Part shown: piece by piece, positions 6,303 through 14,941 of the stretch | How the letters are laid out: every line of letters starts with the position of its first letter | Position numbering within the stretch: the stretch's first letter is position 1 | Origin: Azophilus sp965214305 | GTDB lineage: Bacteria > Pseudomonadota > Gammaproteobacteria > Pseudomonadales > Azotimanducaceae | DNA: 64,000 nucleotides | Direction of reading: 5' to 3' | Assembly (NCBI GenBank): GCA_965214305.1 | Contig: OZ243949.1 | Coordinates: 496,001-560,000 of the forward strand | Made by a program: the position numbers and the translations under genes | The notes under the pieces: model-generated | The model's database searches: none | The model's input: only the letters and a program-made list of their open reading frames with translations | Told to the model about the DNA's origin: nothing

Positions 6303-9300
6303 TCACCAGCGCACACTGGCTTCAAGGCTGATCGTATGCTCCGGCCTGCTCAGGCCGCTCTCTTGGCGGCTTGCTTGAAGGTCGAGCGACAGGTGTTGCG
6401 CGCCGTAGCCTTCCGGCATGAGTCGCCAGCCGAGATAAAAGTCGCGAGCGAGCCCGGAGCGTCCAAGTCCAGCATAAGGGCTGCCGGTGAAGCGCCCGCC
6501 GAAGACCGGCATGCCCCAGGCAGCCTCCATCGTCCAACGTCCCGCCGCTTCGCTTTTCGAACGGCTCGCAAGCGGCGCCGATGCGAACAGTGCGTCGAGC
6601 CCGCCTTGCGCTCGGCTGCCATAGTCTTGGCGCAGGGTGAATGACAGCCCGCGATCTGTTGTCGGCGCTGGGTCGAAGGCAAGTGAGAAGGACAGTCCTT
6701 CATCCTTGAATCCATTGTCTTCGTGCGTCAGCAGCGAACGCCCTGCCACGTCAAGGACGAGGCCGAACACCGGTGCGCTCCAAGACAGTCCGCCGCCGAA
6801 TTCAACGCCGAAACCGGTTTCGGCGTCGCCGCCATCGTGACGCAGACCTGCCTCTAGGCGAGGCACGAGGCTGGCTCGATTCGCCAAGGATAGAGGCCAG
6901 CGACCCTCCAGACCGAGCCTGAAACCGGTGATGGCGACATCCGACGCTGCAAGGCCGGGCGCATCTTCCGATGTCGTATGCGCCCACAGCGCATCTGAAA
7001 TGACCGCCAGCGCCGGGCCTGCGTCCGAAGGCGGCATGAGGTCGCCGCGCAGGCCAGCGGCGGCCATGCGCCAGTCCATATCGGCCTGATAGCGACCGCC
7101 CAAAGCAGGGGTAAGCCGCACTTCGCCCTGGCCTTGCCCAAGCGCCCCCCACACCCTGAACCGATCTGCGACCTGCATCGATGCATACGGCAGCGCGGCT
7201 GTCAATGTGGCTTCGACCTGGCCATCGCCCTCGCCCTCGCCCACCGCCGCGCCGCTCATACGATGGCCGCCTTCGCTCGTGCTGCGCGTCACAGCGAGTC
7301 CCGCCAGATAGCGCCCTTGTTGATAGTCCACTCCCAGCATCGACGTTGTCGTCTCGCCGTCGAGCGACAGGTTCTCCTCGCGGCCCGCGAAACCGCTCTG
7401 CGCCGACCGCCCCCACAGCGCTAGGCTACCCCCCAAATCGCCGCCCCTGCCCGTCAGCGTAAAGCTTGATGCGAGCAGCGCCTCGCGCAGCGTCATGCTT
7501 CGTGACTGCGCCGGCAAGGCGCTATCTGTATCCGGATATTCACCGCCGAAAGACAGCGCATGGCCTGCGAAACTACCCTGCATTCCAAGCTCGCGCGGCG
7601 CCTCTAGCCGCGCGGCGATGCCGGCGAGCGCCTGCTCGGCGACCGCGCGTCCGAATCGCGCCAGGTACGCGCCCGGCAACGGATCGTCGTTGGTGATTGT
7701 GCCCACGCCCACCGCATCGGCGATGGTGGCGCCTTGGGCGCGCGAAAGCACGACCTCGAAGGTTTCGCCGGAATCGCCGTGCGAGTCATCAAAGGCGTAG
7801 ATCCAAAAATGCCGCTCTGTCTCGCCTGGCGCGAACGTCACCCACCATGAGTTGTGCTGGTAATCTTCGTTCTCGTGCGCCGACACCGGATTCGACTGCC
7901 GGGTGGCCGCCAGCAGCTTCACCGTGTTCTCGGCTGCTGGCGACAGCGTGATGGTGAACTTCATGGCCTCGCCTTCCGCCCCGCTCGCATCGGAGACCGA
8001 CAGCGCTGGCGCGGCCGCGGGTTCGTTTTCCTGTTGCATCGATGCCGATTGTGACGCGCCGCCCTCTAGCGCCGTCAGCGCCGCCACCACCGGACTCCAG
8101 CGATCGGCCAAATACTTGACCGCATTGTCCCGCGCCTCGGCTGCCGTCATCGGCGTAAGGTCTTTGAACGCCGCATCGGTCTCGCCCAATGCCTTGAGCA
8201 CCCTCTGCCAGCGTTTCACATGGGCCGGCCCGTTCCAGGTCTCCGCCGCATAGCCGCGCACATCGGCAATCAGGCTGGCATACGGATTGACGACGGGCTC
8301 GTCGTTGTCTTTCGCCATCGCGCTAGCTGGGGCATCCTGCGCGGCGGAAATGCTCACACTGCACGCCTCCAAACGCTCCAGCTCCTCGCGCACCGGGCGC
8401 CAGCCAGACCATTTGCGCTCGCCCGCCCGCGCCTCCGCCGCCGTGTAAGGCGTAAGCGTCGCGTGTGTTTCTGCCCCGAAGGCAATCAGCACACGGTGCC
8501 AGTTCTCGCCGTAGCCGCGGTCCGCGCGGTGCCGGTTCGACTGCCAGTAGCCACGCACTGTGTCAACCAAGCTCGCCGACGTCGCGGCGCAAGCGGGCGG
8601 CACGGCATCGGCCTCGGCCTCGTCGCTCGCGCTCCTCGATTGCGCTTCTAGCAAGGTCAGTGCCGCCACCACTGGCGCCCAGCGCGTCCGATCTTGGTCG
8701 GCGTAGCCCTCAGCCTCGGTCGCGGTCATGGCCGGGCCTTCGCCCTCGGCGCCGCTGCTCAACGCATACAGCACGCGACGCCAGCGCAGCACATGGCCCC
8801 AGCCGCGCGCGGTCTCGGAAGTGTAGTGGCGGACCTTATTGATCAGGGATGGTTCGACGATGGTGAAGCGGGTTTCGCTCAGCCCGTCTCTGGAAATGCC
8901 CGAGTTGACCGTCCTCGACAGAGTGGCAATCACGCTCTCCTCCGTCTCGTCCAGATCATCGTGCAGGAGCGTGATGTAGAAGCGGGCCAAGCTTGCGCCC
9001 GCGGTGAGCGCGGTGCCATCCGCCGCGCTGTTCGTCCGGGTGCAGCCTTCACTGTCCAATTTGGTGCGCCCGCGGTTGTGGCGGATTGAGTAGTCCGCGC
9101 CGGGCGTCGCGGTGCCGGTGAAGCACAGCCGGAACCCCCAGGCGTTCGGCAGATGCAAGCCATTGCCATCCGGCTTATAGGCAATCCGGTGAACGGTGAG
9201 CGTTCGCTGTGCGCCTTCGGCCAGCGCCTGCCCCGATACCTCGCTTCGCGACGGCGAGAACACAATGAAGTCACGGTCGTTGATGACGGTGTTAGCCGTG

Positions 9301-11750
9301 ACCGTGAAGCTAGAGCCGCGGGCAGTGGCGTGGGGGTTTGCGCCGCCACCGACATTGCTGCCGAGGCTCGTGCGATCGAAACCGTTGGCGCCGGCGCCGT
9401 CCGGTCCCAGTTCGACCCGCAGCGTCTTGCCGCCGCTGCCAGTCGCGGCGGTCAGCACCAGCGTCGCCAAGCGAGCACCGGCACCGGCGAAGCGTAGCTG
9501 CGGCGTGGCGGTGGTGTCGCCGCTGAGCGCTATGCCTGCGTTTAGGCCAGCGCCGGATTGCAGCGCGAGAGACCAGTCGCTGGTGGTGACGTTGACACCG
9601 GACACGGCGAGCGGCACGTCGATGATCTCGCCCGCAACGAGTGCGCGACCAAGTGCGACCGTGAATACTGACGTTTCGCCCTCGAACAGCGAGCCTTCGC
9701 CGGAAAGCGAGACGATCGTGGGGTCGTCGTCGCGCACAGCGAGAGTGACCGAGCTTGGTGCGCCGAGGGTGTAGCCGGAACCGGCGCTGATGCCAGTGGT
9801 GATCGACCAATCGGGTTCGTCCAGATTGTTGTCGGTTGCGGTCACGGTGTAGCTGTTGGTGGTGCTGCCGCCCGCGATGGCTGTGGCCGAGGCGCTCACG
9901 CTACCCCTCGCGGACACCGTCGGCTGGCCGTGGTCGATCGAGCCGTCCACGGGAATATCCGAAGTGACGACGATGGTGGCGGCAGCGCTCTCGTTGATGC
10001 GGGTGATACCGTTCTGCGCCGCCACCGTCAGCTCGGGCGTGTCGTCGTCGGTCACAGTCACCGTCACGCTTTCTATCGAGATGGCGTTGTAGGTGGTATC
10101 GCTCGATGCCGCCGTGTGGGCGATGACCGAGCTGCGCTGGTTGCCCACATCGTCGCGGCTGTTGTTGACGCCGGTGACGGTGATGGTTTGCAACACATTC
10201 CAAGCGCCGCTGCCGCTCGGCGTGAAGGTGAGCGTTTGCGTCTTGCCAGCCGAGCCTCCCGCCTTGTTGACGATGGCCGCGCTGTCGGTGGCCGAACTGG
10301 CCGTGATGGTGACATTGTGGCTGGGCTGGGTGGCGAGCCGGACGGTGTAGGTGTCGCTGCCGCCGTTCTCGCCAACCGAGGTGCCGCCGTCCGACTCAAC
10401 GATGAGCACCTCGGGCGTGTCGTCATCTTCAACCGTCACTGTGGCCGAGGCCGACGTGCCCAGGCTGTAGCCCGCGCCAGCCGTTAATGTCACTGTCACG
10501 TCGCCGTTCGCTTCGTCGGTGTTGTCCGACACAGTCGCGACGCTGTAGGTGGCCGATGCCTGTCCCGCCGCGATCGTCACGGTGCCGGCACCCTCATCGC
10601 CCGAAGCCACGAAGTCGCTGCCCGAGGCATCGGCGACCGTGAGGCTCACCGCTAGCGCCGCCGTCGTCACGCCCGCACGCGTCACCGTGAAACTCGCCGC
10701 CGTGCCTTCCGTCACCGGAGAGGTATCGCTCGCGATGGTGACGACTGGCAGGTCGTTGTCGTTGACCGTCACGGTCGCCGAGGACGGAGTGCCCACGCTG
10801 TAGCCGGTGCCGGCGGTCACGGTCACGGTCACCGCGCCGTTGGGCTCGTCGGTTGTATCGCCCACCGTCGCTACGGAATAGATGGCCGATGCGGAACCGG
10901 CGGGAATGGTGAAGGTCTTGCTGCCTTCGTTGTCCGATGCCACAAAATCGCGCCCGCCCGCGCTGTTCTCGGACACCGACAGCTGCACCGCCAGCGCCGC
11001 TGTTGTCGCGCCCGCGCGGCTGACGGTGAAGCGCGCCGTCGCGCCTTCGGTGACCGGCGAGGCGACGCGGGTGATTGTGACTGCGGGGTCGGGGACCGCC
11101 GAGCCGTTGATGCGTATCTTGAGGCTGGAGCGGACGATGTTGTTGGTCCACTGCGAGCCGTCCGCATTCAGCCGGAAGCGGTGCAGGTTGGCGATGCTCC
11201 AGCCGCTGGCGGCGCCGCTGTCTTCGTTCGTCGATGTGGTCACCCGCCAGTTGCCGATCCGGGTGCCGATATCGCCGGTCACGTCGAGGACGAGGAAGTA
11301 CGATGTGCTGGCCGCAAGGGCGATGCCGCTGCCGGATGCCGAGAACGTCAGCACCGTGTCGGTTGTGAACGCGGTGTATGCGGGATTTTGCAGGGTGCCA
11401 ACAACGGTTCCCGGCGCGCCGCTGGCGTTGGCGCGGATCGACACCGAAAAGGGGATGCCGGCGTCCAACCTGGCGAATTCGATTTCGACGCTGTTCAGCC
11501 GGTAGCCCCGGCTGTTGCCGCCGGTGGTGAATTGCTGGGCGTGGTCGACCCCGCCAAGGGCGCTGGCAATGGGGCTGGGGGATACGAAGTCCGCCTGGCC
11601 GATGTTGCTGACCAGCGCCTGCTGCGCCAGCGCCCCGGCGGGCCAGCCAAGCAGCATGAGCGACAAGGCTGATATCGGCAATCTGCACATTTGCCGAATG
11701 GCCTTAAGCGCAATGCACGACGGAGTTTCCGATGCCGGTCGTTTAGCCAT
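6303..11750 (-). CDS. Calx-beta repeat surface protein with C-terminal outer-membrane barrel
   Basis: 1,815 residues from ATG 11750, which overlaps the stop of the channel gene (ATGGCTAA). The signal peptide core MCRLPISALSLMLLGWPAGALA ends at residue 42; a start at 11690 would also work. Residues about 45-205 resemble the choice-of-anchor R type N-terminal domain (ALVSNIGQADFV...FTTGGNSRGYRLNSVEIEF). Calx-beta type repeats follow to about 960 (VTEGATARFTVSRAG, VTVNDNDLPVVTIAS). Three copies of a tryptophan-rich helical module occupy about 968-1231 and one more Calx-beta domain about 1240-1350. A barrel of roughly 430 residues ends ISLEASVRW, the aromatic C-terminus expected of an outer-membrane protein. 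Last gene of the eight-gene operon. Likely a surface adhesin or matrix protein; the ligand is unknown. Confidence 0.85.
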   Translation of the reverse strand: MAKRPASETPSCIALKAIRQMCRLPISALSLMLLGWPAGALAQQALVSNIGQADFVSPSPIASALGGVDHAQQFTTGGNSRGYRLNSVEIEFARLDAGIPFSVSIRANASGAPGTVVGTLQNPAYTAFTTDTVLTFSASGSGIALAASTSYFLVLDVTGDIGTRIGNWRVTTSTNEDSGAASGWSIANLHRFRLNADGSQWTNNIVRSSLKIRINGSAVPDPAVTITRVASPVTEGATARFTVSRAGATTAALAVQLSVSENSAGGRDFVASDNEGSKTFTIPAGSASAIYSVATVGDTTDEPNGAVTVTVTAGTGYSVGTPSSATVTVNDNDLPVVTIASDTSPVTEGTAASFTVTRAGVTTAALAVSLTVADASGSDFVASGDEGAGTVTIAAGQASATYSVATVSDNTDEANGDVTVTLTAGAGYSLGTSASATVTVEDDDTPEVLIVESDGGTSVGENGGSDTYTVRLATQPSHNVTITASSATDSAAIVNKAGGSAGKTQTLTFTPSGSGAWNVLQTITVTGVNNSRDDVGNQRSSVIAHTAASSDTTYNAISIESVTVTVTDDDTPELTVAAQNGITRINESAAATIVVTSDIPVDGSIDHGQPTVSARGSVSASATAIAGGSTTNSYTVTATDNNLDEPDWSITTGISAGSGYTLGAPSSVTLAVRDDDPTIVSLSGEGSLFEGETSVFTVALGRALVAGEIIDVPLAVSGVNVTTSDWSLALQSGAGLNAGIALSGDTTATPQLRFAGAGARLATLVLTAATGSGGKTLRVELGPDGAGANGFDRTSLGSNVGGGANPHATARGSSFTVTANTVINDRDFIVFSPSRSEVSGQALAEGAQRTLTVHRIAYKPDGNGLHLPNAWGFRLCFTGTATPGADYSIRHNRGRTKLDSEGCTRTNSAADGTALTAGASLARFYITLLHDDLDETEESVIATLSRTVNSGISRDGLSETRFTIVEPSLINKVRHYTSETARGWGHVLRWRRVLYALSSGAEGEGPAMTATEAEGYADQDRTRWAPVVAALTLLEAQSRSASDEAEADAVPPACAATSASLVDTVRGYWQSNRHRADRGYGENWHRVLIAFGAETHATLTPYTAAEARAGERKWSGWRPVREELERLEACSVSISAAQDAPASAMAKDNDEPVVNPYASLIADVRGYAAETWNGPAHVKRWQRVLKALGETDAAFKDLTPMTAAEARDNAVKYLADRWSPVVAALTALEGGASQSASMQQENEPAAAPALSVSDASGAEGEAMKFTITLSPAAENTVKLLAATRQSNPVSAHENEDYQHNSWWVTFAPGETERHFWIYAFDDSHGDSGETFEVVLSRAQGATIADAVGVGTITNDDPLPGAYLARFGRAVAEQALAGIAARLEAPRELGMQGSFAGHALSFGGEYPDTDSALPAQSRSMTLREALLASSFTLTGRGGDLGGSLALWGRSAQSGFAGREENLSLDGETTTSMLGVDYQQGRYLAGLAVTRSTSEGGHRMSGAAVGEGEGDGQVEATLTAALPYASMQVADRFRVWGALGQGQGEVRLTPALGGRYQADMDWRMAAAGLRGDLMPPSDAGPALAVISDALWAHTTSEDAPGLAASDVAITGFRLGLEGRWPLSLANRASLVPRLEAGLRHDGGDAETGFGVEFGGGLSWSAPVFGLVLDVAGRSLLTHEDNGFKDEGLSFSLAFDPAPTTDRGLSFTLRQDYGSRAQGGLDALFASAPLASRSKSEAAGRWTMEAAWGMPVFGGRFTGSPYAGLGRSGLARDFYLGWRLMPEGYGAQHLSLDLQASRQESGLSRPEHTISLEASVRW

Positions 11751-12546
11751 CACGGACGCGCAAGTGACGGAGCAGGCGCCGGTCGCAGTAGTCCTGCACA
11801 TCGCGCACCAGGCGTTCCTGGATGAGTTGCAGTTGATGCATCAGGAACATCACCACAATGCTAATAACCAAAGCGATGAAGGTTGAGTTGAACGCCACGC
11901 CCAGATTAGCCGTTACGCCGCTGATGTCGCCCTCCACCGCCTTATAGGCTTGGCCAAGCGCCTGGCTGATGCCCCGCACGGTGCCGATAAAGCCGATGCT
12001 CGGTATCGCCCAGGCAATGTAGCGCACCATGGCCAGCTCGCTGTCGAGCCGGTCGGATTCGGCGTCGCAGGCCTGGCGAACCGCCGCGGCGCTGTCCTGC
12101 ACATTGCGGCTGGAGGCGAAGCGCTGCAATCCCGACATCAGGGCCCGCGGCAGCAGGAAGGATTGCATGCGCTCCGGTAGGGCTTGAATGGGTCGGCTGT
12201 ATTCGCGGGCATCCTCCGGCAGGATGCTCAGCCCCTCGGTGACAATCACCATATCCCGCTGCAATAGGTTGCGTTCGCGTAGTGCTCCCCTTGCCTTGTA
12301 GCCGATGATGGCGATAGCCCAGAACATCAGCACGAAGCAGGCTTCCTGCTCGAAATCCTTGAGCATCACATAAACGGATTGTTCCTGCTCCACCAGTTCC
12401 CCCACCGCTTCCTGGGCGGCGCGTGCATCGAGTATGGTCTGGGCGTTTGGACGAATGGTCGTGATGTAGAGCAAATGCACGACGATCAGCGAGACGACCA
12501 GGGCGCTCGCCTGAAAGATGAACTCGGTGGGAACTTGTCGTTGCAT
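11743..12546 (-). CDS. MotA/TolQ/ExbB-type proton channel protein
   Basis: 267 residues from ATG 12546; the longer upstream frame is proline/arginine-rich shadow. Membrane segments lie at about 9-31, 67-86, 172-195 and 215-238. The family signature is clear: YIAWAIPSIGFIGTVRGISQALG (177-198) and LGVAFNSTFIALVISIVVMFLMHQLQ (215-240), the channel-lining helices of TolQ/ExbB/MotA. Such proteins form pentamers that use the proton gradient to drive a partner in the periplasm. No ordinary ExbD/TolR partner is present; the neighbouring 89-residue single-span protein (12557-12826) is the only candidate nearby. It overlaps the Calx-beta gene by 8 nt, implying coupled translation. Confidence 0.88.
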   Translation of the reverse strand: MQRQVPTEFIFQASALVVSLIVVHLLYITTIRPNAQTILDARAAQEAVGELVEQEQSVYVMLKDFEQEACFVLMFWAIAIIGYKARGALRERNLLQRDMVIVTEGLSILPEDAREYSRPIQALPERMQSFLLPRALMSGLQRFASSRNVQDSAAAVRQACDAESDRLDSELAMVRYIAWAIPSIGFIGTVRGISQALGQAYKAVEGDISGVTANLGVAFNSTFIALVISIVVMFLMHQLQLIQERLVRDVQDYCDRRLLRHLRVRDG

Positions 12547-12556
12547 GGGCCCTCTG

Positions 12557-12826
12557 TCAGATATCGACCGGAAATGGCGCGGCGTAGTCCTCCGAGATTT
12601 CCTCGGTGGGCAGAAAGACCTCGCCCGCCGGGTCCTCGTCTCGTTCGGATGCCGCCTCGGCGGTGGCATCGGCCGCCGCTTTGGGCTCTGCTGCCGTCTC
12701 GGTTGCGGCTCTGTTCTGTGCGTCTTCGGCGGCGGGGTAGGCAAAAGAGCCGGTGCCCATGCCAACCAGTACAATGGCGGCCGCCGTCCACCAACGCCGT
12801 TTGCCGAACCCTCTGTTTGTTCGCAT
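12557..12826 (-). CDS. small single-span membrane protein, Ala/Glu-rich
   Basis: 89 residues: basic start MRTNRGFGKRRWW, one hydrophobic span (TAAAIVLVGMGTGSFAYPA, about 14-32), then an acidic alanine-rich tail (AATETAAEPKAAADATAEAASERDEDPAGEVFLPTEE). ATG 12826 is preferred to the frame's earlier Met at 12865. The predicted layout is N-in with the tail in the periplasm. It lies 10 nt before the channel gene, so position and topology fit a minimal ExbD/TolR-like partner, but the usual Asp in the membrane span is absent and no ExbD fold is visible. Function unknown. Confidence 0.7.
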   Translation of the reverse strand: MRTNRGFGKRRWWTAAAIVLVGMGTGSFAYPAAEDAQNRAATETAAEPKAAADATAEAASERDEDPAGEVFLPTEEISEDYAAPFPVDI

Positions 12827-12865
12827 GTTGTTTGAATATGTCAGGCGAGGAAGAATTGCAAGCAA

Positions 12866-14941
12866 CTACTCCGCAAAGCGGGCGATACGGAAACCGACAT
12901 CGCGCCGGCCGTCGATGCCGTAGTCCCGAAAAGAGAGGCGCAGATCAGTGGTGGTGCCGTGCATCCAGCTTGAGCCGCGAATGACGCGGTATTCGCCCTG
13001 CTCCGGCCCGAGCGGCCCGGTTTCGGGATCGGGCGGGTGTTTGTAGAAGTCGTGCGTCCATTCCGCCACGTTGCCGCCCAGGTCGTAGATTCCCTTGGCG
13101 TTGGGCGCGAAGGTGCCAATGGGTGCCGCCACCGCATGATTGTCGTTGTAGCCAAAGATGATGCGCCCCACCAGATGCGCGGCGGCTCGGTCGGCGTAGT
13201 TGCCGTGTCGCGTCGGCGGCGGCAGCGCCGCCCCCCAGGGGAAGCGTAATAGAACCGTCTCACCGGGGCTATGCCGGGCCGTCCAGGCCCACTCGGCTTC
13301 GGTGGGTAGCCGGTAGCCCGTGGCTTGCGGATTGATGCCTACCACCTTGCCAAACTCCGCCCTGTAAAAGGAGGGCAGTTTATCCTGCTCGGAAAGCCAG
13401 TTGCAGTACAGGGCGGCATCGTGCCATGACACCGCAACCACGGGTTGGTTGTCTTTGTTGAGGCGCTGGTCTTCGTAGGAACCGCTTTCGTGGCCGCTGG
13501 CGAACCGCTTGAATTGAACGTTGCTCACTTCGTGCGTACCCAAATAGAAGAGTCGCGACAGCGCCACCTCGCGCAGGGTTTCGTTGGCGCGCCGCCCAGG
13601 TTCGCGCCGCGAGGCGCCCAAGGTGATGGGGCCGGGTTCGAATAGTTTGAGGTGTTGCCCCTGCCCGGTGACGATTTCGGGTTGCAAGGCCGCCAGGCGG
13701 GCTTCCTCCAACGTCAGCAGTTTGACCTTGACTTCCTGGGTCAGGCCGCTGCGTGGTTGAATTTCCTTGCTGTAACCCGCGTAACCGTCGCGGCGGATTT
13801 CCAGACGATGCGGCCGCACGGGCAGGGTCAGCTTCTGGTTGGCGGGCCCGGCGGCACGGCCATCGACGAACAACAGTGCATCGGCCGGTTCGGCCCGGAC
13901 CACGAGTTGGCCGGTTAGGGCCCGCAAATCGAGCCTTAGGGTGCGCTCTTCCCCCGATCGCAAGCGAATGCTTGCGGTACGCGGCGCAAAGCCGCCCTTG
14001 AATGCCCGCAGCTCGTGGGTTTGGCCGGATTGCAAGGCGATACGCACCGGTGCTTCGCCTTGAAATTGGCCGTCCAGGGTGATGCCGGCCGCGCTTGGAT
14101 TGGTATGTACGACCAGCATGCCATCGGCCTTTTGCAGGCGGATGCTGGGCAGGCTGCGCTTTTCCTGAGCTGTTACCAACAGGCGTAGGCGGTGGCTCTT
14201 GTGGCCGGGCAGGCTGAGTTGAATGTCGTGCTCGCCCGCCGGAATCGGTACGACGCTGTTGCTGCGAATGCCGGTATCGACTGCGCCGATCAGAATGCGC
14301 GCGCCCGGCGGTTCCGTGCTAATGCCGATATCGCCCCAGTTTGGCAGCAGCCCCACCGTCACGGTCTGGGGGCGCTCGCGACCCTCGACAACCACTGCCT
14401 GGGCAAGCGCTTGATAGCGTGGCCGGGTGAACTGAAATTGGCGCATCCCCGCCTCGATGGCAACATCGGACAGCGGCGTTTGCCCGAGCGGTTTGCCGTC
14501 AACGCTGACGTTGGCCCCGGCCGGCTCGGTGCGGATGGAAACTTTGCCGGGCAATGGCACGAATGCGAAGGCCCGCGATTGGTTGCGTTCCGGTCCGACC
14601 TCCAGCGTCAATTCCAGCGGGTAATAGCCCTCGGCTTGCGCTAGGAGGGTATAGCGCCGTTGCAGCAAAAGACGGACGTTACCCAGCGTCAGCGCCGGGC
14701 CGCCGCTCAGCTCGGCTCGTTCGGCGGGCGGGGTGAATTGGATTTCGACGCTGCGGGCGGTGAAGAGAAAGATCAATACGGCGGCCGCCAACAGGCCAAG
14801 CGCGATCAGTAGCCCCTGTACCGGTGCCAGTCGTCGTCGGCGGCCGGGCCCGGTGTTATTGGGCCGGTAGCGTACCGGTTCAATGACGGGGCCGTCCTCA
14901 ATCGGCCTCGGGCGCGGCCGGGCAAAATCCGGTGCGATCAT
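12866..14941 (-). CDS. membrane-anchored PEGA-repeat protein with SUMF1/formylglycine-enzyme fold
   Basis: 691 residues. A cytoplasmic basic region is followed by one membrane span (about 43-62) and then at least four PEGA-type beta repeats (for example KVSIRTEPAGANVSVDGKPLGQTPL, GMLVVHTNPSAAGITLDGQFQGEAPV, GQLVVRAEPADALLFVDGRAAG). From about residue 440 a C-terminal SUMF1/FGE domain follows (YLGTHEVSNVQFKRF, QPVVAVSWHDAALYCNWLS, YRLPTEAEWAWTAR, GIYDLGGNVAEWTHDFY, YRVIRGSSWMHG...DVGFRIARF). The Cys pair used by true formylglycine-generating enzymes near the C-terminus is absent, so a binding or different catalytic role is likely. Its ATG overlaps the previous stop (ATGA). PEGA domains are thought to bind envelope glycans or proteins. 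Confidence 0.85.
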   Translation of the reverse strand: MIAPDFARPRPRPIEDGPVIEPVRYRPNNTGPGRRRRLAPVQGLLIALGLLAAAVLIFLFTARSVEIQFTPPAERAELSGGPALTLGNVRLLLQRRYTLLAQAEGYYPLELTLEVGPERNQSRAFAFVPLPGKVSIRTEPAGANVSVDGKPLGQTPLSDVAIEAGMRQFQFTRPRYQALAQAVVVEGRERPQTVTVGLLPNWGDIGISTEPPGARILIGAVDTGIRSNSVVPIPAGEHDIQLSLPGHKSHRLRLLVTAQEKRSLPSIRLQKADGMLVVHTNPSAAGITLDGQFQGEAPVRIALQSGQTHELRAFKGGFAPRTASIRLRSGEERTLRLDLRALTGQLVVRAEPADALLFVDGRAAGPANQKLTLPVRPHRLEIRRDGYAGYSKEIQPRSGLTQEVKVKLLTLEEARLAALQPEIVTGQGQHLKLFEPGPITLGASRREPGRRANETLREVALSRLFYLGTHEVSNVQFKRFASGHESGSYEDQRLNKDNQPVVAVSWHDAALYCNWLSEQDKLPSFYRAEFGKVVGINPQATGYRLPTEAEWAWTARHSPGETVLLRFPWGAALPPPTRHGNYADRAAAHLVGRIIFGYNDNHAVAAPIGTFAPNAKGIYDLGGNVAEWTHDFYKHPPDPETGPLGPEQGEYRVIRGSSWMHGTTTDLRLSFRDYGIDGRRDVGFRIARFAE

